DNA of 64,000 bases, taken from DSXH01 sp020724325 (GTDB lineage Bacteria > Bacteroidota > Ignavibacteria > Ignavibacteriales > Melioribacteraceae). Both the position numbers and the translations under genes were made by a program. The number at the start of each line of letters is the position of its first letter. Position 1 is the stretch's first letter. This document shows positions 44,369 to 52,496 of the stretch, in pieces. The stretch is taken from contig JBFLYW010000019.1 of assembly GCA_040756515.1 (NCBI GenBank), forward strand, positions 1-64,000, written 5' to 3'. Below the pieces are notes generated by a model, which was not told the origin of the DNA, ran no database searches, and worked only from the letters and a program-made list of their open reading frames with translations.

Positions 44369-44909
44369 CTTCGAACCTCAGAATATTTCTAAGCTTCTTA
44401 ACCGAATAGTGCATATGGGAAAGCACTGTATTTAATGGCTCGTCTGTCAATTCCGAAATTTCTTTGAAGGTCATTTCGCCATAAGTTCTTAGCAGGAAAA
44501 CTTCTCTTTGTTTAGGCGATAAATGATCTACTGCCGCAGAGATATTTTTCGAAACCTCTTTATCAACAAGTTCTTTTAAGGGATTTGAATTCCCTAAAAA
44601 ATTATCCGGCTCTTCTACCAGTTCAACAAATTTGTTGCTGTTCTTTTTTCTTATAGAATCCATCGCCGTATTGTGTGCAATTGAAAAGAGCCAGGAAGAA
44701 AATCTGCTCTGTTCCGAGTAACGCGAAAATCCTTTCCATACTTTTATTAACGTTTCCTGAAAAATATCCTCCGCCATATTTCTATCTCCGCTAATCTTAA
44801 ACAGATAAGAGAACAACCGGTTTTTATAGATTTTAACTAACGGTCCAAATGCTGCAGATTCCCCCCTTCTGCATCTATCAATCAGATTATTCTCGTTTAA
44901 TTGATTCAT
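44358..44909 (-). CDS. ECF-type RNA polymerase sigma factor
   Basis: A 183-residue sigma-70-family protein. Region 2 reads NMAEDIFQETLIKVWKGF and SSWLFSIAHNTAMDSIRKKN; region 4 reads LSPKQREVFLLRTYGEMTFK and EISELTDEPLNTVLSHMHYS. There is no N-terminal extension. It starts the operon with the ZAS anti-sigma and the coiled-coil protein. The signal and targets are unknown. Confidence 0.93.
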   Translation of the reverse strand: MNQLNENNLIDRCRRGESAAFGPLVKIYKNRLFSYLFKISGDRNMAEDIFQETLIKVWKGFSRYSEQSRFSSWLFSIAHNTAMDSIRKKNSNKFVELVEEPDNFLGNSNPLKELVDKEVSKNISAAVDHLSPKQREVFLLRTYGEMTFKEISELTDEPLNTVLSHMHYSVKKLRNILRFEDAE

Positions 44910-45069
44910 AAATATTTTTTTCTAAACAGGTAAACGAATTAAATGGAATTTTATTGTATTTGACGGAATAAAAAAATGATTAGTCGGTAATTGAGCGTTA
45001 TTAATCTGGGGAACATGAAGCAAGTAGTAATTTTATGCCGGTTTTTAAATTATACAATTACTAATCCGC

Positions 45070-45681
45070 TCAACTAATCTGGTTCTCCTTTAGTTCGGAG
45101 ATAAATTCTTTCGAACCCGCGCCAAGACTTAACACTGTTCTCATAGCCTGTTCAACCGGGTAATTGATTTTAACTACATATTCTTTTTTGATATGATAAA
45201 TATATCCTCCGGTTGGAGCCGGCGAAGAGGGAATAAAAACAGTTACATAATCATTCGAGCTTTCGTCAGTAATAAATGCTGTTATCATAGTGTCGTTCTG
45301 GAACGGTCTAACAAGTGCAACGCCCTTAAAGATCATTTTTTCACCGCCGAATAACTGAACAACTGTTTCTTTTATTATTCTGTAGATCGGAATTTTTTTT
45401 AGGACACGTTCTTCAAAAATTTCAAAAAAGAATTTTCCCATTCGTGTCTGAACCAGCAGTCCGACAAGAAAGAAAAGCAGCAGCATTATAATAACTGCAA
45501 TAACCGCAGCAATAACTTCGCTTATCCGCGCTGTTTGAATTAATAGAGTAATAATGGGACGAATATTGCTGAGCAGGAATTCGTAAAACCAATTAAGAAC
45601 CAGAATTAGCAGAATTATTGGAAGGACGACCAAAAATCCGCCCAAAAACGTTGTTCGAAGAAACGAATTAAGTTTTTTCAT
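45070..45681 (-). CDS. DUF502-family membrane protein
   Basis: A 203-residue protein with two membrane segments (LRTTFLGGFLVVLPIILLIL and VIAAVIAVIIMLLLFFLVGL) followed by a soluble domain: FEERVLKKIPIYRIIKETVV, VTVFIPSSPAPTGGYIYHIK, and a C-terminal EQAMRTVLSLGAGS. All match DUF502. Role unknown. It stands alone, divergent from the TPR gene. Confidence 0.9.
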   Translation of the reverse strand: MKKLNSFLRTTFLGGFLVVLPIILLILVLNWFYEFLLSNIRPIITLLIQTARISEVIAAVIAVIIMLLLFFLVGLLVQTRMGKFFFEIFEERVLKKIPIYRIIKETVVQLFGGEKMIFKGVALVRPFQNDTMITAFITDESSNDYVTVFIPSSPAPTGGYIYHIKKEYVVKINYPVEQAMRTVLSLGAGSKEFISELKENQIS

Positions 45682-45737
45682 AATTACGCCCGTTATTATT
45701 CTCTCATTAAATGATTAACATAAAAAAAATTTTTCAT

Positions 45738-45744
45738 TATCTTG
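45738..45744 (+). promoter_or_regulatory. Candidate promoter element TATCTTG
   Basis: TATCTTG lies 47 bases before the TPR gene, same core as other candidates in this window. No -33 box recognised. Confidence 0.25.
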
Positions 45745-45790
45745 CACAGCAAAATTAATCAACAGCAATATAATACGGGATACTGTTTCT

Positions 45791-47221
45791 ATGAAGAAAT
45801 TAATGTTATTTTTTCTATTGACAGCAATTGTAATTGCCAAGCCTTATGAACCCAACAACATTGACAAACAGATAATCAATCATACGTTTAACGAAGAATT
45901 CGACCGCGCAATTAAATTATCGCAAGATCAGATAAAGATAAATACTGCTTCACCTAAATATCATTACTATTATATCAACACTAAGATTCTTGAATATTAT
46001 CAGAAGGTTGCCGAAATAGATCCGGAAAAGCGCGAGGCGGGAAGAAAAGTTCTAAACAAAGAAATTATTGATTATTGCGAAAACGTATTAAACAAATTCG
46101 ATAACTCGAAACTTAATACCGAAAACAAATTTTACCTCGGTTCAATTTATGCCTATCTTGGAAGAGTAAATGGGTTGGATGGTTCGTGGTGGAGCGCTTT
46201 TAGAAACGGACAGAAATCAAGAAATATTATGGAGGAAGTTCTAAAAGCCGATCCTAAATTCTATGACGCCTACCTTGTTTTAGGAATGCTCTATTACTAC
46301 GCCGACCGGCTGAGCGGAATAACCGGATTTATTGCGGGAGTTCTGGGCATGACCGGCGATAGAATTAAAGGGCTCGAATACCTGCAGCTTGCTTACGATA
46401 AGGGAATGCTTACTTACGGTCAAACTGCACTTACATTGATCGAAATTTATTCCAGTCTCGAAGACAACGATCTTGAAGCAATTAAATATTACGAGGACTT
46501 TCTAAAAAGATATCCGAGGAACAAGAGAACTCTAAATGCCTACTGTCATCGTTTAATAGGTCTATATGAATTCGATAAACTATCATCTATAATAAATTCG
46601 GAATTAATAGAAGACTATACGAAAGCAAGATATTATGATGCAATCGGAAATACAGAACTTGCAATTAGATTTGCTGAGGAGTCGCTTAAAAATGAAAAAT
46701 CCTTGTGGCGCGGTGCATCGGGCAATGCAAAATATATAATCGTATTCAACAGCTGGCTTACCGGCAATTCTTCTCTTCAGAAAAAATATGAGTCAGAACT
46801 GGATGAGAGATACAAAGAAATTTTTGAGACAGCAAAGAATTTCGAAAAAGGGAGTAAGTGGATTCATCAATTTTCTATTCAAGCTGCTTTGGGAAAATCA
46901 ATTGCTGAGCTGGAAAGTTTGGCTGCTAACAAACCGGATACAAGACAATCACCGGAACTTGAATGCCGATTTAATTTAATGATGGGGTTCTTCTACTTTA
47001 AGAATGGCATTTTAAGCAAATCGGAAACATTTTACAGAAAATGTCTTAATTCTAAAAACGAGCGTTATAAATACACGGCATACAAGTATCTGGTTGATAT
47101 TTATTTGAATCAGAATGAGGATAAATCTAAAGTTAAAAAGCTGCTGGATGATATTGAGGATTTTGATAACGACCGGTTAACATTCCGGGCAAAAGATTTG
47201 GAGAAGAAATATAATTTGTAA
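45791..47221 (+). CDS. Tetratricopeptide-repeat exported protein
   Basis: A 476-residue protein with an N-terminal signal peptide (MKKLMLFFLLTAIVIAKPYE). Several TPR-like helix pairs are visible (for example FYLGSIYAYLGRVNGLDGSW, AYLVLGMLYYYADRLSGITG, LEAIKYYEDFLKRYPRNKRT, NLMMGFFYFKNGILSKSETF). It is probably a periplasmic or outer-membrane scaffold. No catalytic motif; no partner gene nearby. Confidence 0.82.
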   Translation: MKKLMLFFLLTAIVIAKPYEPNNIDKQIINHTFNEEFDRAIKLSQDQIKINTASPKYHYYYINTKILEYYQKVAEIDPEKREAGRKVLNKEIIDYCENVLNKFDNSKLNTENKFYLGSIYAYLGRVNGLDGSWWSAFRNGQKSRNIMEEVLKADPKFYDAYLVLGMLYYYADRLSGITGFIAGVLGMTGDRIKGLEYLQLAYDKGMLTYGQTALTLIEIYSSLEDNDLEAIKYYEDFLKRYPRNKRTLNAYCHRLIGLYEFDKLSSIINSELIEDYTKARYYDAIGNTELAIRFAEESLKNEKSLWRGASGNAKYIIVFNSWLTGNSSLQKKYESELDERYKEIFETAKNFEKGSKWIHQFSIQAALGKSIAELESLAANKPDTRQSPELECRFNLMMGFFYFKNGILSKSETFYRKCLNSKNERYKYTAYKYLVDIYLNQNEDKSKVKKLLDDIEDFDNDRLTFRAKDLEKKYNL

Positions 47222-47288
47222 AAATATAGGCGAGAATTAATGCTTTATTGGATTTATTATTTGCTTATATTTGAATAAAAAACAAAAG

Positions 47289-48212
47289 ATGAATAATATA
47301 AAATTATCCACAGCAAAACCTTTTCTTAAATGGGCAGGCGGCAAAACCCAGCTATTGGATCAATTTGTAGAATATTTTCCCCCAGAGTTAAAAAATGGTT
47401 CTTTGAAAAATTATTATGAACCATTTCTTGGTGGTGGTGCAGTATTTTTCTTTATTGCTCAAAACTATCCAATCAAAAAAGCGTACTTATCTGATGTTAA
47501 CGAGGATTTAGTATTAACTTTTTCTGTTGTTCAACAAAATGTGTTTGAACTTATTGATGAATTAACATCTCTTAAAAAGGAATACGCCAAAAGAGACGAC
47601 CACGAGAGAGAAAAATACTTTTATAAGATTCGTGAGTTTTATAATGCCGAAAGAATAAAAATTAATTTTAGAAAATATAGTTCTGAGTGGATACATCGTG
47701 CTGCAAAAATGCTTTTCTTAAATAAAACTTGTTTTAATGGATTGTTTAGATTGAATCGCAAAGGGGAGTTTAATGTTCCGTTCGGTCGTTATAAAAATCC
47801 AGGTATATTGGATCGTGAAAATCTAGAAAGTGCAAGTCGTGTACTTCAGATTGCAGAAATATTCTTAACCGATTTTGAGAACATTAAAAAGAAAATCCAG
47901 GATGATTTCTTTATTTATTTTGATCCTCCCTATCGACCTATCAGCAAAACGGCAAGTTTTACATCATATAGTAAATATGATTTTACAGAGGATGACCAAA
48001 AGCGTTTAGCCAAATTCTATAACGAAATTGGCGTAAATGGGAATAAGTTGATGCTTAGTAATTCCGACCCGAAAAACGAAAACCCATCAGATACTTTTTT
48101 TGAAAGGCTATATAACAAATTTAATATTAGTAAAGTACAAGCCAGCCGAATGATAAATTGTAAAGCCGAAAAAAGAGGCAAACTTACGGAGTTGTTAATT
48201 ACTAATTATTAA
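47289..48212 (+). CDS. dam: Dam-type N6-adenine DNA methyltransferase
   Basis: 307 residues from ATG 47289; an in-frame TTG at 47271 is less likely. The N-terminus AKPFLKWAGGKTQLL and PFLGGGAVFFF (motif I, residues ~45-54) match Dam/DpnM-class alpha methylases, and the catalytic motif is DPPY (D212-Y215). A conserved LNKTCFNGLFRLNRKGEFNV follows the family pattern. It would methylate adenine, probably in GATC. It starts the locus that also contains a MutH-like nuclease and a second methylase. Confidence 0.92.
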   Translation: MNNIKLSTAKPFLKWAGGKTQLLDQFVEYFPPELKNGSLKNYYEPFLGGGAVFFFIAQNYPIKKAYLSDVNEDLVLTFSVVQQNVFELIDELTSLKKEYAKRDDHEREKYFYKIREFYNAERIKINFRKYSSEWIHRAAKMLFLNKTCFNGLFRLNRKGEFNVPFGRYKNPGILDRENLESASRVLQIAEIFLTDFENIKKKIQDDFFIYFDPPYRPISKTASFTSYSKYDFTEDDQKRLAKFYNEIGVNGNKLMLSNSDPKNENPSDTFFERLYNKFNISKVQASRMINCKAEKRGKLTELLITNY

Positions 48213-48227
48213 TCCCAAAGGGATTAT

Positions 48228-48774
48228 ATGCCAAAAAGAAATATCTATTTTCACGAAATAGAATTGAAAAAAAATTGAAATCAAAAATGCACCCAAAATA
48301 GAATTTGCTGCTGAGTTGGAATAAATAAAATATTGGGGTTATGAAGTTGAAAATATTTCAGATGGTAGAAAAATTGTAATAACAAAACCTGGGGGAAAAT
48401 TTACGCTTGGGAAAATTAAAAAAGATGATTTTATGGTTTTCATATTTAATCCTAACGATAATTCTTTATGGTTGATTTCTCACAAAGATATATTAAATGA
48501 TTTAATTGAGAAGGGAGATAAAAATCCAGCGGACACTTTAAAAATTATTTCTGCATTAGAAGACGTTTATAACGGAATAGAACCGGATGATGTTTTATCA
48601 AAAATAAAAATTAACAACCCTATTGGAGAAAAACCTGAAACACTTTTAAAAGCTTATAAATGGATTTGGGGCCAAGAAGATATAAATTATCCTACTGGAA
48701 AAGGTCGGCAAATGTCGATGGAAGGTATTTCTGAGTTAAAAGAAAGACTTGAAAGAACCAAAATAAATCACTAG
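48228..48774 (+). pseudogene. Broken gene between the Dam methylase and the MutH-like nuclease
   Basis: A start ATG at 48228 opens MPKRNIYFHEIELKK, then a run of eight A near 48267-48274 seems to shift the frame. The next frame continues KIEFAAELE, stops at TAA 48322-48324, and is open again from there: YWGYEVENISDGRK through MVFIFNPNDNSLWLISHKDI to the end. Only 113 residues from ATG 48433 can be made without suppression. The intact protein would be about 180 residues. Family unknown; position suggests an accessory R-M protein. Confidence 0.6.
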
Positions 48775-48788
48775 CAAAACTAAAAAAT

Positions 48789-49409
48789 ATGGAACGTCCT
48801 GAAGCAATTATAAACATAAAAAAAATAGTGGGTCAAGATTTAAGAGAACTTGCAAGTAATTATAATGTCACTGTATTCAAAGATGGTAAAAAAAATAAAG
48901 GTTGGGCTGGACATGTTATTGAAAGATATCTAGGTTTACCAATTAATAGCTCTCAATCACCAAATTTTGGATCTTGGGAGTTAAAAACGGTTTGTCTAAA
49001 ATATCTCAGGAATGGTGAATTAAAAGTGAAAGAAACAATGGCAATTACGATGATTGACCCCTACAATATTGAAAGGACTGAATTCGAAAACAGCCACTTG
49101 CTAGCAAAAATGAAAAAGATTGTAATCGCTGCAAGAATTTGGGAAGGAGAAAGAGAAGAAAAATCGATACTCTACGCAACAACAACTTTTGATTTAGGAA
49201 ATTCTGAAATTTATTATCAAATACAAGCAGATTATGATTTCGTCCGAGAAACCATCATAAAAAAAGGGTTCTCTGCACTAACTGGAAAGATGGGTGTTTT
49301 AGTTCAACCGCGCACAAAAGGTGCGGGACACGGAAGTCCCTCCCGTGCATTCTACGCAAGGGTACCATTTTTAATGCAATCAATCTTTCCAACACTTAGC
49401 CAAAGATGA
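48789..49409 (+). CDS. MutH/Sau3AI-family endonuclease-like protein
   Basis: A 206-residue protein with the MutH-type region KGWAGHVIERYLGLP, then QSPNFGSWELKTV, holding the ExK half of the D-(x)n-ExK motif (E64, K66). The position expected to hold the catalytic Asp (PDF in relatives) reads Asn (N59). A second segment ARIWEGEREEKSILYATTTF and LVQPRTKGAGHGSPSRAFYA is consistent with the family. It is a single-domain form, shorter than Sau3AI. It lies between two methylases, so it is a GATC-type restriction enzyme candidate, perhaps impaired. Confidence 0.78.
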   Translation: MERPEAIINIKKIVGQDLRELASNYNVTVFKDGKKNKGWAGHVIERYLGLPINSSQSPNFGSWELKTVCLKYLRNGELKVKETMAITMIDPYNIERTEFENSHLLAKMKKIVIAARIWEGEREEKSILYATTTFDLGNSEIYYQIQADYDFVRETIIKKGFSALTGKMGVLVQPRTKGAGHGSPSRAFYARVPFLMQSIFPTLSQR

Positions 49410-49414
49410 ATTAA

Positions 49415-50218
49415 ATGGAAGACAATAAATTACTTGCCACATTTGAGCAAGAAATCACAACAGCGTGGTCATTTCCAGAACGTGGAAATTGGGCAACACA
49501 TAATCCAAAATACCGCGGAAATTTTGCACCACAAATTCCAAGAAATCTCATTCTAAAATATTCACAAGAAGATGAATTTATATTAGACCCTATGGTCGGT
49601 TCGGGAACAACACTAATTGAAGCTAAACTCTTACATCGTAATGCTGATGGGATTGATATAAATCCAGTGGCGGTTGAAATAAGTAAAAAAGCTTTGGAAT
49701 TTGAATTCAAAACTAAAAGTAAACAAAATGTTTTTGTTGGCGATGCCAGGGACTTATCTAAATATCCTGACAATAAGATTGATTTAATAATTACACATCC
49801 TCCCTATTTAAATATAGTTCAGTACTCAAAAAATAACATAGCCGAAGATTTATCAAGCATTGGCAGCATACCAAAATTTTTTAATGAGATTCAGATAATA
49901 TCCAAAGAACTATTTCGTGTATTAAAAGAAGATCATTATTGTGCAATCTTAATTGGCGACACGCGCAAAGCACAGCATTACATTCCGCTTTCTCATTATT
50001 TACTTCAAACATTTCTTAGAACGGGTTTCGTTCTTAAAGAGGAAATTATTAAGGCACAGCATAATTGTGTCTACTCAAAAAAATGGGTACAAAGTGCTGA
50101 AAAGTATAATTTCTATTTAATAATGCACGAACACCTTTATGTTTTTAGGAAACCTAAAAAAGAAGAGAATAGATCTCGAATAAAATATTCATCTTTTAAT
50201 GAACTGTTTGCCATGTGA
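49415..50218 (+). CDS. Second DNA methyltransferase of the locus (HPPY type)
   Basis: A 267-residue methyltransferase. Motif I is LDPMVGSGTTLIEA (57-70) and the catalytic motif is THPPY (127-131), followed by motifs with LFRVLKEDHYCAILIGDTRK. The HPPY form can be N4-cytosine or N6-adenine; I cannot decide. The N-terminus THNPKYRGNFAPQIPRNLI is like other small type II methylases. It starts 5 bases after the nuclease gene, so the two are co-expressed. Confidence 0.88.
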   Translation: MEDNKLLATFEQEITTAWSFPERGNWATHNPKYRGNFAPQIPRNLILKYSQEDEFILDPMVGSGTTLIEAKLLHRNADGIDINPVAVEISKKALEFEFKTKSKQNVFVGDARDLSKYPDNKIDLIITHPPYLNIVQYSKNNIAEDLSSIGSIPKFFNEIQIISKELFRVLKEDHYCAILIGDTRKAQHYIPLSHYLLQTFLRTGFVLKEEIIKAQHNCVYSKKWVQSAEKYNFYLIMHEHLYVFRKPKKEENRSRIKYSSFNELFAM

Positions 50219-50292
50219 TTTATAATTTTCGTTGTAGAGTTTAATAATGCGTTCCCGCAAATAAATATTATTTATTTGAATTAAACGCTGCT

Positions 50293-50639
50293 CTATTTCC
50301 CTTCGCTATCAATAAACAATACCATGTAACCGATCGCTTCTGTAATCAATTTTTTGGGCATCATTACTTTTCTGCCGGCAGCTTCAACTTTCGATAGAGG
50401 AATACTTATATCGGGATTTGCATTCAAGTAAATTACAGCGCCGTCTGATGTTGGTTTATAGTGTTTGCTAAAGCATAAAGCGCCGCCAACTCCATCTTCT
50501 TCCATCGGAAAGAATGCCATTTTTAATTCCATCATTTCTTGCTGATAGAATTCTCCTCTAAGAACTTGCTAATAAAATTTTACTGCTCTATTTAAATCGT
50601 TACAGGAATTTCAAATCAGTCAAGAACGTTGTCTCTTAT
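50293..50639 (-). pseudogene. Dead VOC-family (glyoxalase/bleomycin-resistance-like) gene
   Basis: The C-terminal part is intact from 50535 (MAFFPMEEDGVGGALCFSKH, then AAGRKVMMPKKLITEAIGYM and VLFIDSEGK) but the N-terminal half is broken. Reading upstream, DNVLD-*-FEIPVT shows TGA in place of the usual Trp, a one-base deletion follows, then NRAVKFY-*-QVLRGEFYQQ has a TAG. The start codon appears to have become ATA (50637-50639). Three or four lesions show it is a pseudogene. A short 80-residue product is still possible but improbable. Confidence 0.8.
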
Positions 50640-50717
50640 TATTTCTTTCAAAGAGCGCGATTAACATAGGCATATTTACTAATTGGAATGAAAATGAGCC
50701 GCGGATTATTTCTACGC

Positions 50718-51329
50718 TTACATTCTTTTGAATATTACATACTTTTTTCCGAATGGAAGCGGCTGAGTGTATTTTTCGATTCCAAGATTTCTGAGAGCGC
50801 GGGCAATATTTGCCGGATAAAGGTTGATATCCTTTCTGCCAATATAACCATTTCTGTTTTTTGAAGGTCCCTTTGAATATTGAAATGCGAGCTCTCCAAA
50901 ATCCATTCCTTCAGAAAGTCTTGAAATAATGTAACGTGCATCATCAAGCGAATCACAAACTATTTCGGATAACGTCATATAAACCGGTGTTTCAACCTGA
51001 ACTTTAATTTTTTGTATCATCCATAAAGTAACCGGCATACCATCAACACGAGCCGGCTCGTATTTCCACTTCTTAATTGATCTTATTGCTGCCGAGTCCC
51101 AATCCGGTATTCCCATTCCTCTAATTAAAATTGCTTTAGCTACATCCCCTTTTTCATCTACCATCATTCTAACCGAAAGGTAGAACTCAGTATCACTTAC
51201 ATTTTTGGGAATTGAAGGCAGTTCGGCTCGTTCCAACAGAACCGGCATATTCGATATTTTACTATCATGCTTAATAGAAGAACACCCGAAGAAAAATATT
51301 AAGCAGAGAAGAACCGCTGATTTTTTCAT
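50718..51329 (-). CDS. Lipoprotein with TonB C-terminal and parvulin-like domains
   Basis: 203 residues from ATG 51329, preceded by a strong AGGAGGGCGCG. The lipobox is CLIFFFGC (Cys ~16). Residues ~45-115 resemble the TonB C-terminal domain (FYLSVRMMVDEKGDVAKAIL, AIRSIKKWKYEPARVDGMPV). Residues ~125-200 resemble a parvulin prolyl isomerase (IVCDSLDDARYIISRLSEGM, DFGELAFQYSKGPSKNRNGY, then LPFGKKYVIFKRM). There is no N-terminal transmembrane anchor of TonB, so it may be a lipid-anchored adaptor. No ExbB/ExbD partner nearby. Confidence 0.72.
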   Translation of the reverse strand: MKKSAVLLCLIFFFGCSSIKHDSKISNMPVLLERAELPSIPKNVSDTEFYLSVRMMVDEKGDVAKAILIRGMGIPDWDSAAIRSIKKWKYEPARVDGMPVTLWMIQKIKVQVETPVYMTLSEIVCDSLDDARYIISRLSEGMDFGELAFQYSKGPSKNRNGYIGRKDINLYPANIARALRNLGIEKYTQPLPFGKKYVIFKRM

Positions 51330-51364
51330 CGCGCCCTCCTGTGAGCGTTGAATTATCAATTTTT

Positions 51365-51670
51365 ACTTCTGAAAAATTCAGAAATTTTATTTCGAAAGAA
51401 CAAAGCGAATGAGAAACGTCATTCCGAATCCCGCAAAGCGGGATGAGAAGCTACGAACAGATTCTTCGCCTCACTTCGTTCGGCTCAGAATAACATACAC
51501 TTTACTCTGTCATTCTGAAGAAATACCGACGCAGTCGGTATGACTGAAGAATCAACTACCTTGAAGGTCATGAGGAAACAAATAACAGCCCTTGACCTTC
51601 AAGGTTTAGGTTCAATTCTCCCGATCCGTCAACGACGGGATCGAAATGACAAGCGGTATTTTTCAGAAGT
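51365..51670. repeat. Modular MITE-like repeat unit, copy 2
   Basis: Starts ACTTCTGAAAAATTCAG and ends ATTTTTCAGAAGT, inverted ends. Inside are TTTCGAAAGAACAAAGCG, TCCCGCAAAGCGGGATGAGA, ATTCTTCGCCTCACTTCGTT and the inverted repeat ACCTTGAAGGTCA (51558-51570) / TGACCTTCAAGGT (51593-51605). The same modules occur at 18335 and 53477 in different numbers, which shows module shuffling. No gene lies in 51330-51834. Confidence 0.75.
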
Positions 51671-51834
51671 TGCCAATTATTATTTATAAAACACGAATCC
51701 GATGCATACGACATCTTTTTTCCGCACTAAATGTATAATGTTTTTTTATCAAATACGATTCATTTATTTATACCGAAAAAAATTTAGCACAAGAATAATT
51801 GTTCAAATAAAAAAATCTGTTAAAATCAGAGTTA

Positions 51835-51940
51835 GCCCGCCGTTTGCTGGCGGATTTATCCGCCGTTTTTTGGGCGGACCCGTCCGCCGCGCTTGTTGGC
51901 GGACCTGTCCGCCGCGCTTGTTGGCGGACCCGTCCGCATG
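51835..51940. repeat. GC-rich tandem hairpin array
   Basis: About four to five imperfect ~25-28-bp units of the type TTGGCGGACCCGTCCGCCGC, each a palindrome (GGCGGAC/GTCCGCC), stand out sharply from the AT-rich flanks. The first units are TTAGCCCGCCGTTTGCTGGC and CGGATTTATCCGCCG. It lies just downstream of the HEAT gene on the minus strand and could act as a transcription barrier. A related hairpin is inside the element at 37471. Confidence 0.75.
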
Positions 51941-51956
51941 TTATCCTTTCATTATT

Positions 51957-52496
51957 TTATTTTTTAGACAGCTTTGTAGTTATCTGTAAATACCTAATAA
52001 TTTTTCTTCCTCTTGCTTTAACAGCCGGCTCTCCATTTATCATTTGTCTGTCTATTTCAACGAGCACGGGCTTTAAAAATTTTTTATCCATCCCGGCAAA
52101 TTCTGCCAGCGTCTGCATAGACATTACTTTAACAATTATGCTTGAATCCCGTTTTAGCCAGTCAAACAGATAGCCGGCGGCAAGTTCTTTTTCCTTTGGT
52201 GTTAGTTTCAGATATCCAAGAATTCTGGCAATATGCCATCTAACTTCTTTTTGTTTGAAATGAGGTAATTTTTTTAGAATTATTTTTTTCTTTTTTTGAA
52301 TACAAACCGGAAACTGTTTGGCAGACTTTTCAACGGCATCGGCACAGCGGGCACGCATCACTTTATCTTCATGAAAAATTCCATTAAAAAGATCATCAAA
52401 TAAATCCGGATGCCTCATTACAAGTTCAACAACTTCATTAGATTTTCCAATCGAACGAAGATCGTGTCCTTTAAGAAGGTCGTAAATTGTTAGCAT
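51957..52496 (-). CDS. HEAT-repeat-like protein
   Basis: 179 residues, all alpha-helical, with repeating units such as VVELVMRHPDLFDDLFNGIF, KVMRARCADAVEKSAKQFPV and KEVRWHIARILGYLKL, characteristic of HEAT/Armadillo-like repeats. No signal peptide. It starts directly after the stop of the MOSC gene (TAAATG), so it is co-translated with it. A binding role is likely; the partner is unknown. Confidence 0.75.
   Translation of the reverse strand: MLTIYDLLKGHDLRSIGKSNEVVELVMRHPDLFDDLFNGIFHEDKVMRARCADAVEKSAKQFPVCIQKKKKIILKKLPHFKQKEVRWHIARILGYLKLTPKEKELAAGYLFDWLKRDSSIIVKVMSMQTLAEFAGMDKKFLKPVLVEIDRQMINGEPAVKARGRKIIRYLQITTKLSKK

Noticed and set aside
51702..52173. Two overlapping frames with repeated ACWRT-type residues
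   Set aside because: They are produced by the GC-rich tandem repeat and run into the antisense of the HEAT gene.
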